The notes under the pieces are model-generated. The model was not told the DNA's origin, searched no databases, and saw nothing but the letters and a program-made list of their open reading frames with translations. A DNA stretch of 64,000 nt from Vibrio splendidus (GTDB lineage: Bacteria; Pseudomonadota; Gammaproteobacteria; Enterobacterales; Vibrionaceae), in assembly GCF_024347615.1 (NCBI RefSeq), contig NZ_AP025508.1:124001-188000 (forward strand), given 5' to 3'. The translations under genes were made by a program, and so were the position numbers. Below, one piece after another: positions 47,982 through 57,255 of the stretch. How positions within the stretch are numbered: position 1 is the stretch's first letter; each line of letters opens with the position of its first letter.

Positions 47982-48023
47982 CTATCCGCTTAGTGGCGAT
48001 ATACTGGACCACTAAACGGATAG
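47982..48023. promoter_or_regulatory. Long inverted repeat, probable TetR operator
   Basis: CTATCCGCTTAGTGG at 47982-47996 pairs with CCACTAAACGGATAG at 48009-48023, with 14 of 15 bases complementary. The 12-bp spacer contains TATACT, a -10-like box. The right arm ends 15 bp before the TetR-type gene, so autoregulation is the simplest idea. No T-run follows, so it is a poor terminator. Confidence 0.6.
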
Positions 48024-48038
48024 GGATACTAATAACTA

Positions 48039-48674
48039 ATGAAAACACGTGACAAGATTGTTTACGCTGCTCTAGAGCTTTTTAATGAGCACGGTGAGCG
48101 TAGTATTACGACCAATCATATTGCTGAGCATATCGAGATTAGCCCTGGTAACCTCTACTACCACTTCCGTAACAAACAAGAGATTGTACGTGACATTTTT
48201 ACGCTCTATTCAACAGAGTTGCTTGAAAGGTTCACACCGATTCAAGGGCAACAAGAAAGCCTGACGCTACTAAAGCGCTATTTAGATTCTATCTTCACGT
48301 TGATGTGGAAGTACCGATTCTTCTATGCGAACCTACCTGAAATATTGTCACGTGATGAAAAACTCCACCTTGATTACATGGCCGTGCAAGAAAAGCTGCA
48401 AACGAATCTTGTGGATATTATGAGAGCCTTCGTTGAGTTGAACTTGCTCAAAGCAACGGATACGGAAATGAAGTCGATGGTAACGTCGCTTCACTTGATC
48501 GCATCGGGTTGGTTAGCTTATCAATCTGCGATGTCTCCAAAAGCCCAAATTACAGAGCAAGTTGTACATCAAGGAATGCTACAGATGATCGCGACCGTTA
48601 AACCGATTGCGACAGCTCAAGGCTTTGAGCAGCTGACACTATTGGAAGACGGTGTAAGGGCGTTGAACAGCTAA
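48039..48674 (+). CDS. TetR/AcrR family regulator
   Basis: The 211-residue protein has an N-terminal TetR helix-turn-helix (AALELFNEHGERSITTNHIAEH near 10-30, then SPGNLYYHFRNK). The C-terminal ligand/dimer domain is not assignable. It lies alone after ugd. Its promoter overlaps a perfect-looking palindrome, which is probably the operator. The target genes are unknown; it follows an LPS precursor gene but need not control it. Confidence 0.87.
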   Translation: MKTRDKIVYAALELFNEHGERSITTNHIAEHIEISPGNLYYHFRNKQEIVRDIFTLYSTELLERFTPIQGQQESLTLLKRYLDSIFTLMWKYRFFYANLPEILSRDEKLHLDYMAVQEKLQTNLVDIMRAFVELNLLKATDTEMKSMVTSLHLIASGWLAYQSAMSPKAQITEQVVHQGMLQMIATVKPIATAQGFEQLTLLEDGVRALNS

Positions 48675-48774
48675 CGCCAGATGCGGGTAATCGAGATACG
48701 AGTAACGAAAAGCAGGGTAGAGCGACGACTAGGCTAGCGTTTTTCATGTAACATTTTACTCTAACCCGGCGTCT

Positions 48775-48985
48775 CTTTAAGCTCTTCGCATCTCGGCTAC
48801 TCGCATCCCGCATCTGCTTTAAGCTCTTCGTGTCTCGGTTACTCGCATCCCGCATCTGCTTTAAGCTCTTTGTATCTCGGTTACTCGCATCCCGCAACTG
48901 CTTTAAGCTCTTCGCATCTCGGTTGCTCGCATCCCGCATCTGCTTTTAAGCTCTTCGCATCTCGGTTACTCGAATCCCGTATCTG
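48775..48985. repeat. 42-bp tandem repeat, five units, just 3' of envC
   Basis: Units start at 48775, 48817, 48859, 48901 and 48943 (the last 43 bp). Each reads roughly CTTTAAGCTCTTCGCATCTC then GGTTACTCGCATCCCGCATC then TG. Sub-motifs CGCATCTCG, CGCATCCCG and CGCATCTG repeat within a unit. Units are contiguous without unique spacers, so this is not a CRISPR array. A diverged inverted copy lies at about 48680-48712. Because 42 is a multiple of three, several frames stay open without being coding. Confidence 0.92.
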
Positions 48986-48989
48986 CCCT

Positions 48990-50129
48990 TTATCGAACCA
49001 GCCAACTTTTTGGGTTCTGAGCTTGGCTGTTTCTTCGAATTTCAAAATACAGTGATGGGCGCGTTTGGCCGCCAGTGTCACCAGCAAGTGCAATCGCTTC
49101 ACCCGCTTTAACCTTGTCACCTTCTTTCTTCAGTAGTGCTTGGTTAAAGCCATAGAGCGTCATATCGCCTTTGCCATGGTCAAGCAGCACAACTAAACCA
49201 TAACCACGCAAGTACTCAGCAAAAACCACCGTGCCTGAATAAACAGATTTAACTTGCTGGCCGTACTTAGCTTTGATCACCATGCCTTTCCAGTTAATTT
49301 GACCTGTTTGGCGTGAGCCGTAGTTATGCAGAACTTTATCTTTGATCGGCCAAGGTAGCTTGCCTTTACGTTTGGCTAACCCATCCATAGGGACTGCATT
49401 ACGTCTTTCTCTAGCCGCTTTCTCTGCTTTCGCTATTTCAGCTTTTAGGCGAGTTTCATTGCGCTGAAGCTCCGCCAAGTAATTCTTGTCACCCGAGATG
49501 TTTTTCTTGATACTGCCAACCGTTTTCTTACGCTGCGTTTGAGTCTGAGATAACTTGTCGCGCTTGGTGGTTTGCTGTTTTAACAGTGATGCTATCTGTG
49601 CTTGCTCAAGTTGACGCTGTTTATGGCTTTCTTCTAATTCGAGTTGCGTCTGTTCAATCGTTTTGATTGTTGCGGAGCGCGCTTTGGCAAGGTGTTGGTA
49701 GTAGTGACTGATGCGATCTTCTTCCACACCCGTGTTGAGGATGTGAGAAGACGCTTTAGCTCGACTTGTCATGTAGTAAGTCTGAATCAGTTGTTCTAAC
49801 TTGTCGGTATGAACTTTTTTCTGAGCAGTAAGCGCTTTAATCTTGGTGTCTAAGTTGGCAATATTTGCATTGGCCGTATTGAGTTGCTTTTTACTGTCTA
49901 GAATCGATTTTTCAAGCGAAGCGATGGATAGCTCTTGTTTTTTGAGGTTTGCTTGTAGGCTATCGAGTTTTTTCTGCTGTGAGGAAAGGTTTTTTTGTTG
50001 GCGAGATATTTCACTCGATACGCCTTTCAGTTCCCCCTGAGAGGCGGCAAATGACGATGTGGATAAAAGAGCAGCGCAAAGGCTGGTAGATATCAGAAGA
50101 GTCCGGCTAATGGCTCGAATTTGTTTCAT
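48990..50129 (-). CDS. envC: Murein hydrolase activator EnvC
   Basis: The protein is about 379 residues from MKQIRAISRT; ATGs three and four codons earlier are possible. A signal peptide (about 1-30, ending near SSFAAS) leads to long coiled-coil segments (about 35-240), then a degenerate LytM/M23 domain (IKAKYGQQVKSVYSGTVVFA, LDHGKGDMTLYG). In EnvC the LytM zinc site is lost and the domain activates amidases AmiA/AmiB at the septum. Its stop codon lies at the edge of the 42-bp repeat array. Confidence 0.93.
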   Translation of the reverse strand: MKQIRAISRTLLISTSLCAALLSTSSFAASQGELKGVSSEISRQQKNLSSQQKKLDSLQANLKKQELSIASLEKSILDSKKQLNTANANIANLDTKIKALTAQKKVHTDKLEQLIQTYYMTSRAKASSHILNTGVEEDRISHYYQHLAKARSATIKTIEQTQLELEESHKQRQLEQAQIASLLKQQTTKRDKLSQTQTQRKKTVGSIKKNISGDKNYLAELQRNETRLKAEIAKAEKAARERRNAVPMDGLAKRKGKLPWPIKDKVLHNYGSRQTGQINWKGMVIKAKYGQQVKSVYSGTVVFAEYLRGYGLVVLLDHGKGDMTLYGFNQALLKKEGDKVKAGEAIALAGDTGGQTRPSLYFEIRRNSQAQNPKSWLVR

Positions 50130-50199
50130 CATTATCGTCATTTAGTTGTATTCATCTGCTCTTGATTTTTCGAATTTCGCTGAATCGAATCCACATCTG

Positions 50200-50242
50200 C
50201 TTTTAAGCTCTTCGTATCTCGGTTACTCGCATCCCGTATCTG
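50200..50242. repeat. Single copy of the 42-bp repeat, 3' of cysE
   Basis: CTTTTAAGCTCTTCGTATCT then CGGTTACTCGCATCCCGTAT then CTG matches the 48775 units closely. A degenerate partial copy precedes it at 50171-50198. It ends 3 bp before the cysE stop codon. Confidence 0.88.
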
Positions 50243-50245
50243 CTC

Positions 50246-51067
50246 TTAAATCCCATCACCATGGATGAAGTTCTGAGAGCGACCGTTGAACCCTTGGTCC
50301 ATATCCAAAGAGGGTTTGTCTGTTTTCGGTTTACCGACAATTTTTGCAGGAACCCCAGCGACTGTTGTATGAGGTGGTACGGCTTGTAGAACCACAGAGC
50401 AAGAACCAATCTTCGCGCCTTCACCCACTTCAATGTTGCCAAGTATTTTAGCGCCGGCACCAATCATTACGCCTTCGCGGATTTTAGGGTGACGATCGCC
50501 ACCTTCTTTACCCGTACCACCAAGGGTTACGTCTTGAAGGATAGATACATCATTTTCGACGACGGCAGTTTCACCAATCACAATGCCTGTCGCGTGGTCG
50601 AGCATGATCGCTTTACCGATACGAGCTGCTGGGTGAATATCCACTTGGCAAGCAACAGAGATTTGGTTTTGTAGGTAAGTGGCAAGTGCGATACGGCCTT
50701 GCTTCCACAACCAGTTAGCCACTCGGTAACCTTGCAGAGCGTGGTAGCCTTTCAGATAAAGCAGAGGCATCGAGTACATCTCTACTGCAGGATCTCGATT
50801 TACCGTTGCGCAGATATCACAAGCGGCAGCATCAATTATCGATTGGTCCTGCTTGAATGCTTGTTCAACCACTTCACGTACTGCCATTGCTGGCATTGAC
50901 GCTGTCTTAAGCTTGTTTGCTAGGATATAGCTAAGGGCTGCGCCTAAACTTTCATGGTTGATGATCGTGGCATGATAAAAACTCGCAAGCATAGGTTCTT
51001 GCTCCGACTGCTGTCGAGCTTCTTTCACAATGCATTGCCAAACTTTTTGTTGTTCACAGTGTTTCAT
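50246..51067 (-). CDS. cysE: Serine O-acetyltransferase
   Basis: From MKHCEQQKVW the protein has 273 residues; an ATG four codons earlier (51079) is possible. An N-terminal helical domain precedes a left-handed beta-helix (about 140-240) with DIHPAARIGKAIMLDH and GGTGKEGGDRHPKI. It acetylates serine in cysteine synthesis and binds CysK by its C-terminus. The order secB-gpsA-cysE matches the enterobacterial order. Confidence 0.95.
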   Translation of the reverse strand: MKHCEQQKVWQCIVKEARQQSEQEPMLASFYHATIINHESLGAALSYILANKLKTASMPAMAVREVVEQAFKQDQSIIDAAACDICATVNRDPAVEMYSMPLLYLKGYHALQGYRVANWLWKQGRIALATYLQNQISVACQVDIHPAARIGKAIMLDHATGIVIGETAVVENDVSILQDVTLGGTGKEGGDRHPKIREGVMIGAGAKILGNIEVGEGAKIGSCSVVLQAVPPHTTVAGVPAKIVGKPKTDKPSLDMDQGFNGRSQNFIHGDGI

Positions 51068-51119
51068 TTTATCATCCATTATTTTTTAAGGGGCAAATAC
51101 GAGTGAGCTTAGAAGAACA

Positions 51120-51262
51120 GATTAGCGTAGCGAGATGCGAGTAACGAAAAGTATTTTCGTCGAACTTTGAATGTGCTCTTCATCTTTTCGTATCTCGTTT
51201 ACCCGAATCTCGTATCCGCTCTTATTCTCTTCGTTACCCGTTTACTCGCATCTCGTTACTGC
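51120..51262. repeat. Inverted copies of the dispersed repeat, 3' of gpsA
   Basis: GCGAGATGCGAGTAACGAAA at 51130-51149 faces CTTTTCGTATCTCG and TTACCCGAATCTCGTATC around 51184-51217. Another copy, TTCGTTACCCGTTTACTCGC and ATCTCG, runs to 51255. It is the same family as at 8225 and 48775, in the gap between gpsA and cysE. Confidence 0.8.
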
Positions 51263-51265
51263 TTT

Positions 51266-52312
51266 TTACCTTTCTGACTTCTTGTCTCGTGCAAGTAGAT
51301 CTTGTGCTGCTAAGTGTGCATCTTTCCCTTGATACAACACTTGATAAATTTGTTCAACAATTGGCATCTCAACGCCCATGCGTTCTGATAATAACCAAAC
51401 TTCTTTGGTGTTGCGATAACCTTCAACGACTTGGCCAATTTCTTCTTGTGCGGTATCGACATCTTTGCCTGCGCCAAGTGCCAGACCAAAGCGACGGTTA
51501 CGTGATTGGTTATCAGTACAGGTTAGTACTAGGTCGCCTAATCCAGCCATGCCCATGAAGGTTTCAGGTTGCGCGCCAAGAGCTGCACCTAATCGGCTCA
51601 TCTCAGCTAAGCCGCGAGTGATAAGTGCGGTACGCGCATTGGCACCAAAGCCAATACCATCCGACATGCCTGCGCCAATTGCGATAACATTCTTCACTGC
51701 GCCGCCAAGCTGCATACCAATGAAATCTGAGTTTGCATACACGCGGAATGTTTTGCCGCAGTGGATTTTTTCTTGAAGCTCTTCTAGGAAAACTCCATCA
51801 GGTGAAGCGACAGAGATAGCCGTTGGCATGCCCATCGCTAACTCTTTGGCGAAGGTAGGCCCTGATAGAACCGCTAACGAGTAGCCATCACCCAGCACAT
51901 CGTGCGCGACATCTTTAAGTAGGCGGCCTGTTTCTGGCTCTAGGCCTTTGGTCGCCCAACAGATACGAGAGTTCTCTGTTAAGTGAGGCTTAAGGCTATT
52001 TAAAACGAGACCAAACACGTGGCTTGGGACGACAAGCAAAAGGTCTCGGCTTGAAGTCACGGCTTTTTCTAAGTCAGACTCAATGATCAGACTTTCTGGG
52101 AATTCTATATTTGGTAGAAACTCATTGTTCGCACGCTCTGATTCAAGGCGATTCATATGAACAGGATCATGTCCCCAAAGAACAACATTGGCACCGTTAC
52201 GCGCTAGAGAGATCGCTAAAGATGTCCCATAAGAACCTGCGCCTATCACTGTCATCGCAATGTCTTTACCGTAAGCGGCTTTCGCGTGAGTCGGGCGAGT
52301 TGTTTCTGTCAT
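51266..52312 (-). CDS. gpsA: Glycerol-3-phosphate dehydrogenase (NAD(P)+)
   Basis: The start at 52312 ([10 protein letters not shown]) gives 348 residues; a 35-residue longer form is unlikely. [15 protein letters not shown] is the NAD(P) site. The conserved [17 protein letters not shown] block with its lysine and the [19 protein letters not shown] block (split by eye) form the active site. It makes sn-glycerol-3-phosphate for phospholipids. It sits downstream of secB, but a strong terminator intervenes. Confidence 0.95.
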   Translation of the reverse strand: MTETTRPTHAKAAYGKDIAMTVIGAGSYGTSLAISLARNGANVVLWGHDPVHMNRLESERANNEFLPNIEFPESLIIESDLEKAVTSSRDLLLVVPSHVFGLVLNSLKPHLTENSRICWATKGLEPETGRLLKDVAHDVLGDGYSLAVLSGPTFAKELAMGMPTAISVASPDGVFLEELQEKIHCGKTFRVYANSDFIGMQLGGAVKNVIAIGAGMSDGIGFGANARTALITRGLAEMSRLGAALGAQPETFMGMAGLGDLVLTCTDNQSRNRRFGLALGAGKDVDTAQEEIGQVVEGYRNTKEVWLLSERMGVEMPIVEQIYQVLYQGKDAHLAAQDLLARDKKSER

Positions 52313-52403
52313 GCTTCCACCTAAAAATAATGAGGGAAATCGAAGAGTTCTTGAGATGTTTTCTAAAGTAAGAAGAAAAATCTCTCTATCAAAGTACAGT
52401 GTA

Positions 52404-52442
52404 AATAAAAAATGCACATCGCAGAAGCTGCGATGTGCATTT
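52404..52442 (-). terminator. Strong terminator between secB and gpsA
   Basis: AAATGCACATCGCAG at 52410-52424 and CTGCGATGTGCATTT at 52428-52442 form a perfect 15-bp stem. On the minus strand a T-rich run follows. It would end secB transcripts. Confidence 0.9.
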
Positions 52443-52560
52443 AAAAGCTAACTATTTAACGAAAACTAGCTATCTAATAAAAGCCCAGCTTCTTAAAAAT
52501 AAGCGATTTGAGCATTAGTCAGAGTAGTTCTATTTCGAAAAGTAAGCTCTACTTGAAAAC

Positions 52561-53028
52561 CTAAGCTTGCTCGCCTTCAGTTTGCTGAGCTTGGTTTTGT
52601 AGGTAGTTCATGAACAAAGCATCAAAGTTTACTGGTGCAAGGTTCAGTTGTGGGAACGTACCTTTAACTACTAGGCTAGAAATCGTTTCACGAGCGTATG
52701 GGAATAGGATGTTCGGGCAGAATGCACCTAAGCAATGAGCCAGTTGGCCAGCTTCCATTTCGCTTGCAGAGAAGATGCCGCCTTGTTGAACTTCACAAAG
52801 GAATGCAGTGTCTTCTGCGTTCTTAACCGTAACTGTTAGACGTAGGATGACTTCGTAAACGCCTTCGCCAAGTTCACGGCTTTGAGTGTCTAGGTCCAGT
52901 TTTACATCTGGGTTCCACTCTTTTTGAAACATGTCTGGAGAGTTTGGCGCTTCGAAAGATACGTCTTTTAGGAAGATACGTTGGATTGCGAAGTTTTGTT
53001 GTGCGTCTTGTTGTGCTGCTTCAGCCAT
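52561..53028 (-). CDS. secB: Protein-export chaperone SecB
   Basis: The 155-residue protein has the family pattern: [38 protein letters not shown] (split by eye), and an acidic C-terminal tail. It forms a tetramer that keeps preproteins unfolded and delivers them to SecA. It is downstream of the rhodanese gene. The usual grxC between them in E. coli is absent; 99 bp of noncoding DNA take its place. Confidence 0.96.
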   Translation of the reverse strand: MAEAAQQDAQQNFAIQRIFLKDVSFEAPNSPDMFQKEWNPDVKLDLDTQSRELGEGVYEVILRLTVTVKNAEDTAFLCEVQQGGIFSASEMEAGQLAHCLGAFCPNILFPYARETISSLVVKGTFPQLNLAPVNFDALFMNYLQNQAQQTEGEQA

Positions 53029-53127
53029 TTTCTTGTCCTTAAAAATTTTAAATTAGACTCTGTTCATTATATTTATCGAACAAAGCCTGAAAGTTAGTTT
53101 ATCGGTCAGCCGCTTCTTGCCTTTAAC

Positions 53128-53562
53128 CTATTTCTTACCTTTAACCAAAGGAAGGTTAGCTTCGCTCCAAGCCACTAAGCCGCTTTTCAGTACGCTTACG
53201 TTTTCGAAACCTGCTTTAACCAGCAAGTTCGCGCTTTCTTGAGCGGTTTGACCTGTCTTGCATACTACGATGATTGGGTCTGCTTTGTGGCTTTCAAGGC
53301 TACCAAAGCTATTTGCTTTGATGTCTGACGGCAAAATGTGAACTGCGTCCGTAATATGGCCCTTTTTGAACTCATCTTTAGTACGAATATCAACCACAAT
53401 GCCGTTTTCACGGTTAATCATGTGTGTGGTTTGCGCTGCCGTGATCTCTTTGTAGGCTGCGTTTGATGTCTTGATAACGTTCGCAATGATGGCAACAACC
53501 AAGCCGATCCATACGATGGCTAAAATCATATTCTCTTGAACAAATGGAACTAACTCTTGCAT
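53128..53562 (-). CDS. Rhodanese-like membrane protein (YibN type)
   Basis: The 144-residue protein has an N-terminal membrane helix (about 10-30) and a rhodanese domain (about 45-140). The catalytic Cys is in VVCKTGQTAQESA. E. coli YibN occupies the same position near secB. It may transfer sulfane sulfur, but the function is poorly known. Confidence 0.88.
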   Translation of the reverse strand: MQELVPFVQENMILAIVWIGLVVAIIANVIKTSNAAYKEITAAQTTHMINRENGIVVDIRTKDEFKKGHITDAVHILPSDIKANSFGSLESHKADPIIVVCKTGQTAQESANLLVKAGFENVSVLKSGLVAWSEANLPLVKGKK

Positions 53563-53675
53563 ATCTTGAACTCTTATTCGTTATTGGGCGAAAAACTATA
53601 GGTCAGGAGTATAGCGAGTTTTGGGGTTTGGTGTACATAGAGTTAGCTTACCCGCGCACATAACTGGATTTTTTT

Positions 53676-53704
53676 TTGATTATATCCATTGATACATAGA
53701 TAAT
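53676..53704 (+). promoter_or_regulatory. Probable promoter of the O-antigen operon
   Basis: TTGATT at 53676-53681 and GATAAT at 53699-53704 are 17 bp apart, in AT-rich DNA. Transcription from about 53711 would give a leader carrying the ops element. Confidence 0.45.
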
Positions 53705-53708
53705 AGAG

Positions 53709-53739
53709 AAATTTAAATTTTAAATTTTAAATTTTAAAT
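53709..53739. repeat. AT-only tandem repeat before the ops element
   Basis: TTTTAAA is repeated about four times. This AT tract is likely to bend DNA and might attract H-NS or aid promoter opening; these roles are guesses. Confidence 0.7.
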
Positions 53740-53770
53740 GCGTAGTGTGGTTTTCGCTTTGTTACCAAAG

Positions 53771-53782
53771 GGCGGTAGCATG
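53771..53782 (+). promoter_or_regulatory. ops element (JUMPstart core) for RfaH
   Basis: GGCGGTAGCATG matches the ops consensus GGCGGTAGCGTG at 11 of 12 positions. It is 64 bp before the rfbB start, in the leader of the O-antigen genes. RfaH would load here on paused RNA polymerase and help long-operon transcription and translation. Confidence 0.85.
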
Positions 53783-53845
53783 CCTAATGGATATTGCTCG
53801 TGCGTGTTAGGTTTTTGGTTTTCAAACTTTATTTTAGGAGTTTTT

Positions 53846-54943
53846 GTGAAGATATTAGTCACCGGTGGCGCTGGTTTTATCGGCTCAGCAGTTATACGTC
53901 ATATTATAAATAATACATCTGACAGCGTAATAAACGTTGATAAGCTGACTTACGCAGGTAATTTAGAATCTCTTATCGAAGTGGATTCGAGCGAACGTTA
54001 CGCATTTGAGCAAGTGGATATTTGCAATCGTTCAGAGCTTGACCGAGTGTTCGCTGAGCATAAACCGGATGCAGTGATGCACCTAGCGGCTGAATCGCAT
54101 GTTGACCGTTCAATCACTGGCCCTGCCGCATTTATTGAAACAAATATAGTTGGAACATATACGTTACTAGAATCGACTCGCGAATACTGGAATTCGCTTG
54201 AAGACCTTGCAAAAGCAGAGTTTCGTTTTCATCATATCTCTACTGATGAAGTGTATGGTGATCTTCCACATCCAGACGAAGTTCCAGAAGGGACTGAGCT
54301 GCCAATGTTTTTAGAGACAACCTCGTATGAGCCATCTAGCCCATACTCGGCGTCAAAAGCATCGAGCGATCACCTTGTGCGAGCCTGGTTACGCACTTAC
54401 GGGCTTCCAACGATCGTAACCAATTGTTCGAACAACTATGGTCCTTACCATTTTCCTGAAAAATTGATCCCACTGGTTATCCTCAACGCGCTTGAAGGCA
54501 AAGATTTACCTATTTACGGTAAAGGTGACCAAATTCGTGATTGGCTATTTGTCGAAGACCATGCACGAGCACTCTACAAAGTCGTGACGGAAGGTAAAGT
54601 GGGCGAGACTTACAATATTGGTGGTCACAACGAGAAGAAAAATCTCGAAGTCGTAAATACAATTTGTGACATCTTAGATACATTAGTACCGAAAGAGTCA
54701 GCGTATGCAGAGCAGATCACCTATGTTCAAGACCGTCCTGGTCACGATCGCCGCTACGCGATTGACTCAAGTAAAATGCAACGTGAACTAAATTGGACGC
54801 CAGAAGAGACGTTTGAAACAGGTCTTCGTAAAACCGTGCAATGGTATTTAGATAATTCTACGTGGTGTCGAAATGTACAAGATGGCAGCTACCAACGTGA
54901 GCGTTTGGGTGTAGAAACAGCTGAATCAAAAGGAAGTAAATAA
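53846..54943 (+). CDS. rfbB: dTDP-glucose 4,6-dehydratase
   Basis: I start at GTG 53846 after TAGGAG at 53835, giving 365 residues. An upstream in-frame ATG at 53738 would cross the ops element and is rejected. The NAD motif ([14 protein letters not shown]), [11 protein letters not shown], the catalytic Asp/Glu in STDEVYGDL and the Tyr/Lys in [11 protein letters not shown] are all RmlB features. It makes dTDP-4-keto-6-deoxyglucose, the branch point for rhamnose and viosamine. First gene of the O-antigen operon. Confidence 0.96.
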   Translation: MKILVTGGAGFIGSAVIRHIINNTSDSVINVDKLTYAGNLESLIEVDSSERYAFEQVDICNRSELDRVFAEHKPDAVMHLAAESHVDRSITGPAAFIETNIVGTYTLLESTREYWNSLEDLAKAEFRFHHISTDEVYGDLPHPDEVPEGTELPMFLETTSYEPSSPYSASKASSDHLVRAWLRTYGLPTIVTNCSNNYGPYHFPEKLIPLVILNALEGKDLPIYGKGDQIRDWLFVEDHARALYKVVTEGKVGETYNIGGHNEKKNLEVVNTICDILDTLVPKESAYAEQITYVQDRPGHDRRYAIDSSKMQRELNWTPEETFETGLRKTVQWYLDNSTWCRNVQDGSYQRERLGVETAESKGSK

Positions 54944-55830
54944 TGAAAGGTATTGTTCTAGCTGGAGGTTCTGGCACTCGTCTATACCCGTTGACTCGCG
55001 GCGTATCAAAACAACTATTACCAATCTATGACAAGCCAATGGTGTTCTACCCAATATCGACATTAATGCTCGCTGGCATTAAAGATATCTTGATTATCAC
55101 GACTCCAGAAGATAATGAGGGCTTTCAGCGCTTACTCGGTGATGGTTCTGATTTTGGTATTAATCTTGAGTACGCGATTCAGCCAAGCCCAGATGGCTTA
55201 GCACAAGCGTTTATTATCGGTGAAGAGTTCATTGGTGATGACAGCGTATGTTTAGTGCTTGGTGATAATATTTTTTACGGTCAGGCGTTCTCAAGAACAT
55301 TACAGAACGCGGCTTCAAGAGAATCTGGCGCTACTGTTTTCGGTTATCAAGTCAAAGACCCAGAGCGTTTTGGTGTGGTTGAATTTGATTCAGAAATGAA
55401 GGCGGTCTCGATTGAAGAAAAGCCGGAAGTGCCAAAATCGAATTATGCGGTAACAGGCTTGTATTTCTACGATAATCGTGTGGTTGAAATGGCAAAGCAA
55501 GTGAAGCCGTCTCATCGTGGTGAGCTCGAAATCACTACACTGAACGAAATGTATCTAAATGACGGCTCGCTCAATGTGGAATTATTAGGTCGTGGTTTTG
55601 CGTGGCTAGACACTGGTACGCATGAGAGTCTTCATGAGGCTTCTTCTTTCGTTCAAACTATTGAGAATGTACAAGGGTTAAAAGTGGCTTGCCTAGAAGA
55701 AATTTCATGGCGTAACGGTTGGTTGAATGATGAACAAGTTCTTAAGTTTGCTAAACCAATGATGAAAAATGAATATGGTCAGTATTTAACTCGTTTGGTT
55801 AATGAAACAAAGAAAAAGGTTGAGGCTTAA
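54943..55830 (+). CDS. rfbA: Glucose-1-phosphate thymidylyltransferase
   Basis: The 295-residue protein has the nucleotidyltransferase motif [20 protein letters not shown] and LGDNIFYG, typical RmlA. It joins dTTP and glucose-1-phosphate. It overlaps rfbB by 1 bp (ATG in the TAATG junction). It serves both dTDP-sugar branches in this operon. Confidence 0.96.
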   Translation: MKGIVLAGGSGTRLYPLTRGVSKQLLPIYDKPMVFYPISTLMLAGIKDILIITTPEDNEGFQRLLGDGSDFGINLEYAIQPSPDGLAQAFIIGEEFIGDDSVCLVLGDNIFYGQAFSRTLQNAASRESGATVFGYQVKDPERFGVVEFDSEMKAVSIEEKPEVPKSNYAVTGLYFYDNRVVEMAKQVKPSHRGELEITTLNEMYLNDGSLNVELLGRGFAWLDTGTHESLHEASSFVQTIENVQGLKVACLEEISWRNGWLNDEQVLKFAKPMMKNEYGQYLTRLVNETKKKVEA

Positions 55831-56711
55831 TGCGTGTATTAATTACTGGTTGTCATGGCCAAGTTGGTTCTTGCCTCACTGAACAGTTAACCAACAACGA
55901 AAATACGAAAGTACTAGCACTTGATAGGGAGCACCTTGATATTACGAATCAAGATGTTGTCAATGCGATTGTTTCTGAATTTCAACCAACCATCATTATC
56001 AATGCGGCTGCTCATACTGCCGTTGATAAGGCTGAAGAGGAAGTCGACCTTTCTTACGCGATAAACCGTGATGGTCCCAAATACCTCGCACAAGCAGCGC
56101 AGAGCGTTGGTGCTGCAATGCTGCATATCTCGACCGATTATGTCTTTGAAGGCAATAAAGTGGGCGAGTATGTGGAAACGGATGCTACTAATCCACAAGG
56201 TGCTTACGGTGAAAGCAAGTTAGCGGGTGAGATAGCGGTCGCTGAAGCATGTGAAAAACACATTACCCTTCGTACTGCATGGGTGTTTGGTGAAAGTGGA
56301 AATAACTTCGTGAAAACTATTCTGCGTTTAGGTGAGAACAGAGACGCATTAAGTATTGTTGGTGACCAGTTTGGCGGGCCGACTTATGCCGGTGATATCG
56401 CCAATACATTAATCCAAATAGCAAAGCGAATTAATCAAGGTGATGCTGTTGAGTACGGTGTTTACCATTACTCGGGTTTACCTCACGTCAGTTGGTTTGA
56501 CTTTGCTGATGCCATTTTTGATGTTGCGGTTGAACAAGGCGTTCTTGAGAAAAAACCGAGATTAACGAGTATCACCACTAACCAATACCCAACACCAGCT
56601 AAGCGTCCAAGCAATTCTCGTTTAAGTACTGAAAAAATCAAGCTAGGTTTCTCGGTTAAAGCGAGCGATTGGAAGGCCGCGTTAAACAATATTCAAGCGT
56701 ATACGGAATAA
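55830..56711 (+). CDS. rfbD: dTDP-4-dehydrorhamnose reductase
   Basis: The 293-residue SDR has the NADPH motif LITGCHGQVG, NAAAHTAVDKAE (magnesium site region), STDYVFEG and catalytic Tyr/Lys in GAYGESKLAGE. It makes dTDP-L-rhamnose. It overlaps rfbA by 1 bp and is 4 bp before rfbC. Confidence 0.95.
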   Translation: MRVLITGCHGQVGSCLTEQLTNNENTKVLALDREHLDITNQDVVNAIVSEFQPTIIINAAAHTAVDKAEEEVDLSYAINRDGPKYLAQAAQSVGAAMLHISTDYVFEGNKVGEYVETDATNPQGAYGESKLAGEIAVAEACEKHITLRTAWVFGESGNNFVKTILRLGENRDALSIVGDQFGGPTYAGDIANTLIQIAKRINQGDAVEYGVYHYSGLPHVSWFDFADAIFDVAVEQGVLEKKPRLTSITTNQYPTPAKRPSNSRLSTEKIKLGFSVKASDWKAALNNIQAYTE

Positions 56712-56715
56712 TAAA

Positions 56716-57255
56716 ATGAAAGTAATCGATACTCGTATTCCTGATGTGAAAATTATAGAACCAAGTGTGTTTGGTGATGAGCGCGGTTTCTTTATGGAAA
56801 CCTGGAATCAAAAGAAATTTGAAGAGCTAGTAGCAGGTAAACCTACCCAATTTGTTCAAGACAACCACTCAAAGTCTAAGAAGGGTATTTTGCGTGGTTT
56901 GCACTATCAAACAGAAAACACTCAAGGCAAGCTTGTTCGAGTAGTTTCAGGTGAAGTGTTTGATGTAGCCGTTGATATTCGAAAAGGCTCGCCAACTTTT
57001 GGCCAATGGGCAGGTGAATATTTATCAGCTGAAAACAAGCGACAGTTATGGGTGCCGGAAGGGTTTGCTCATGGTTTCTATGTGACGAGTGAAGAGGCAG
57101 AATTTGTGTATAAATGTACAAACTACTATCACCCTCAGTCAGAAATAAGCATTGCGTGGAATGATCTTACTATTGGTATCGAGTGGCCAATAGATAGCGT
57201 ACCGCTTTTATCGATTAAAGACCAAAATGCTTTGCAACTTAATGACATTTTATGA
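56716..57255 (+). CDS. rfbC: dTDP-4-dehydrorhamnose 3,5-epimerase
   Basis: The 179-residue cupin has the catalytic His in GLHYQ (RGLHYQTENTQGKLVRV, split by eye) and PEGFAHGFYV. It epimerises dTDP-4-keto-6-deoxyglucose at C3 and C5 before RfbD. With rfbBAD it completes the four-gene rhamnose set in the order B-A-D-C. It overlaps the flippase gene by 4 bp. Confidence 0.95.
   Translation: MKVIDTRIPDVKIIEPSVFGDERGFFMETWNQKKFEELVAGKPTQFVQDNHSKSKKGILRGLHYQTENTQGKLVRVVSGEVFDVAVDIRKGSPTFGQWAGEYLSAENKRQLWVPEGFAHGFYVTSEEAEFVYKCTNYYHPQSEISIAWNDLTIGIEWPIDSVPLLSIKDQNALQLNDIL

Noticed and set aside
47982..48023. Rho-independent terminator of ugd
   Set aside because: The stem is good but no T-run follows. 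A position 15 bp before the TetR start and a -10 box in the spacer fit an operator better.
48598..48939. Minus-strand open frame coding a 14-residue repeat (RDASNRDTKSLKQ type)
   Set aside because: It is produced by the 42-bp tandem DNA repeat, whose length is a multiple of three. It overlaps the TetR gene end, has no ribosome site, and neighbouring frames are similarly open.
48775..48985. CRISPR array
   Set aside because: The 42-bp units are contiguous with no unique spacers, and no cas genes are present.
53738..53845. Longer N-terminus of rfbB from ATG 53738
   Set aside because: It would translate the ops element and leader. RmlB proteins start near the [12 protein letters not shown] motif, and GTG 53846 has a good ribosome site.
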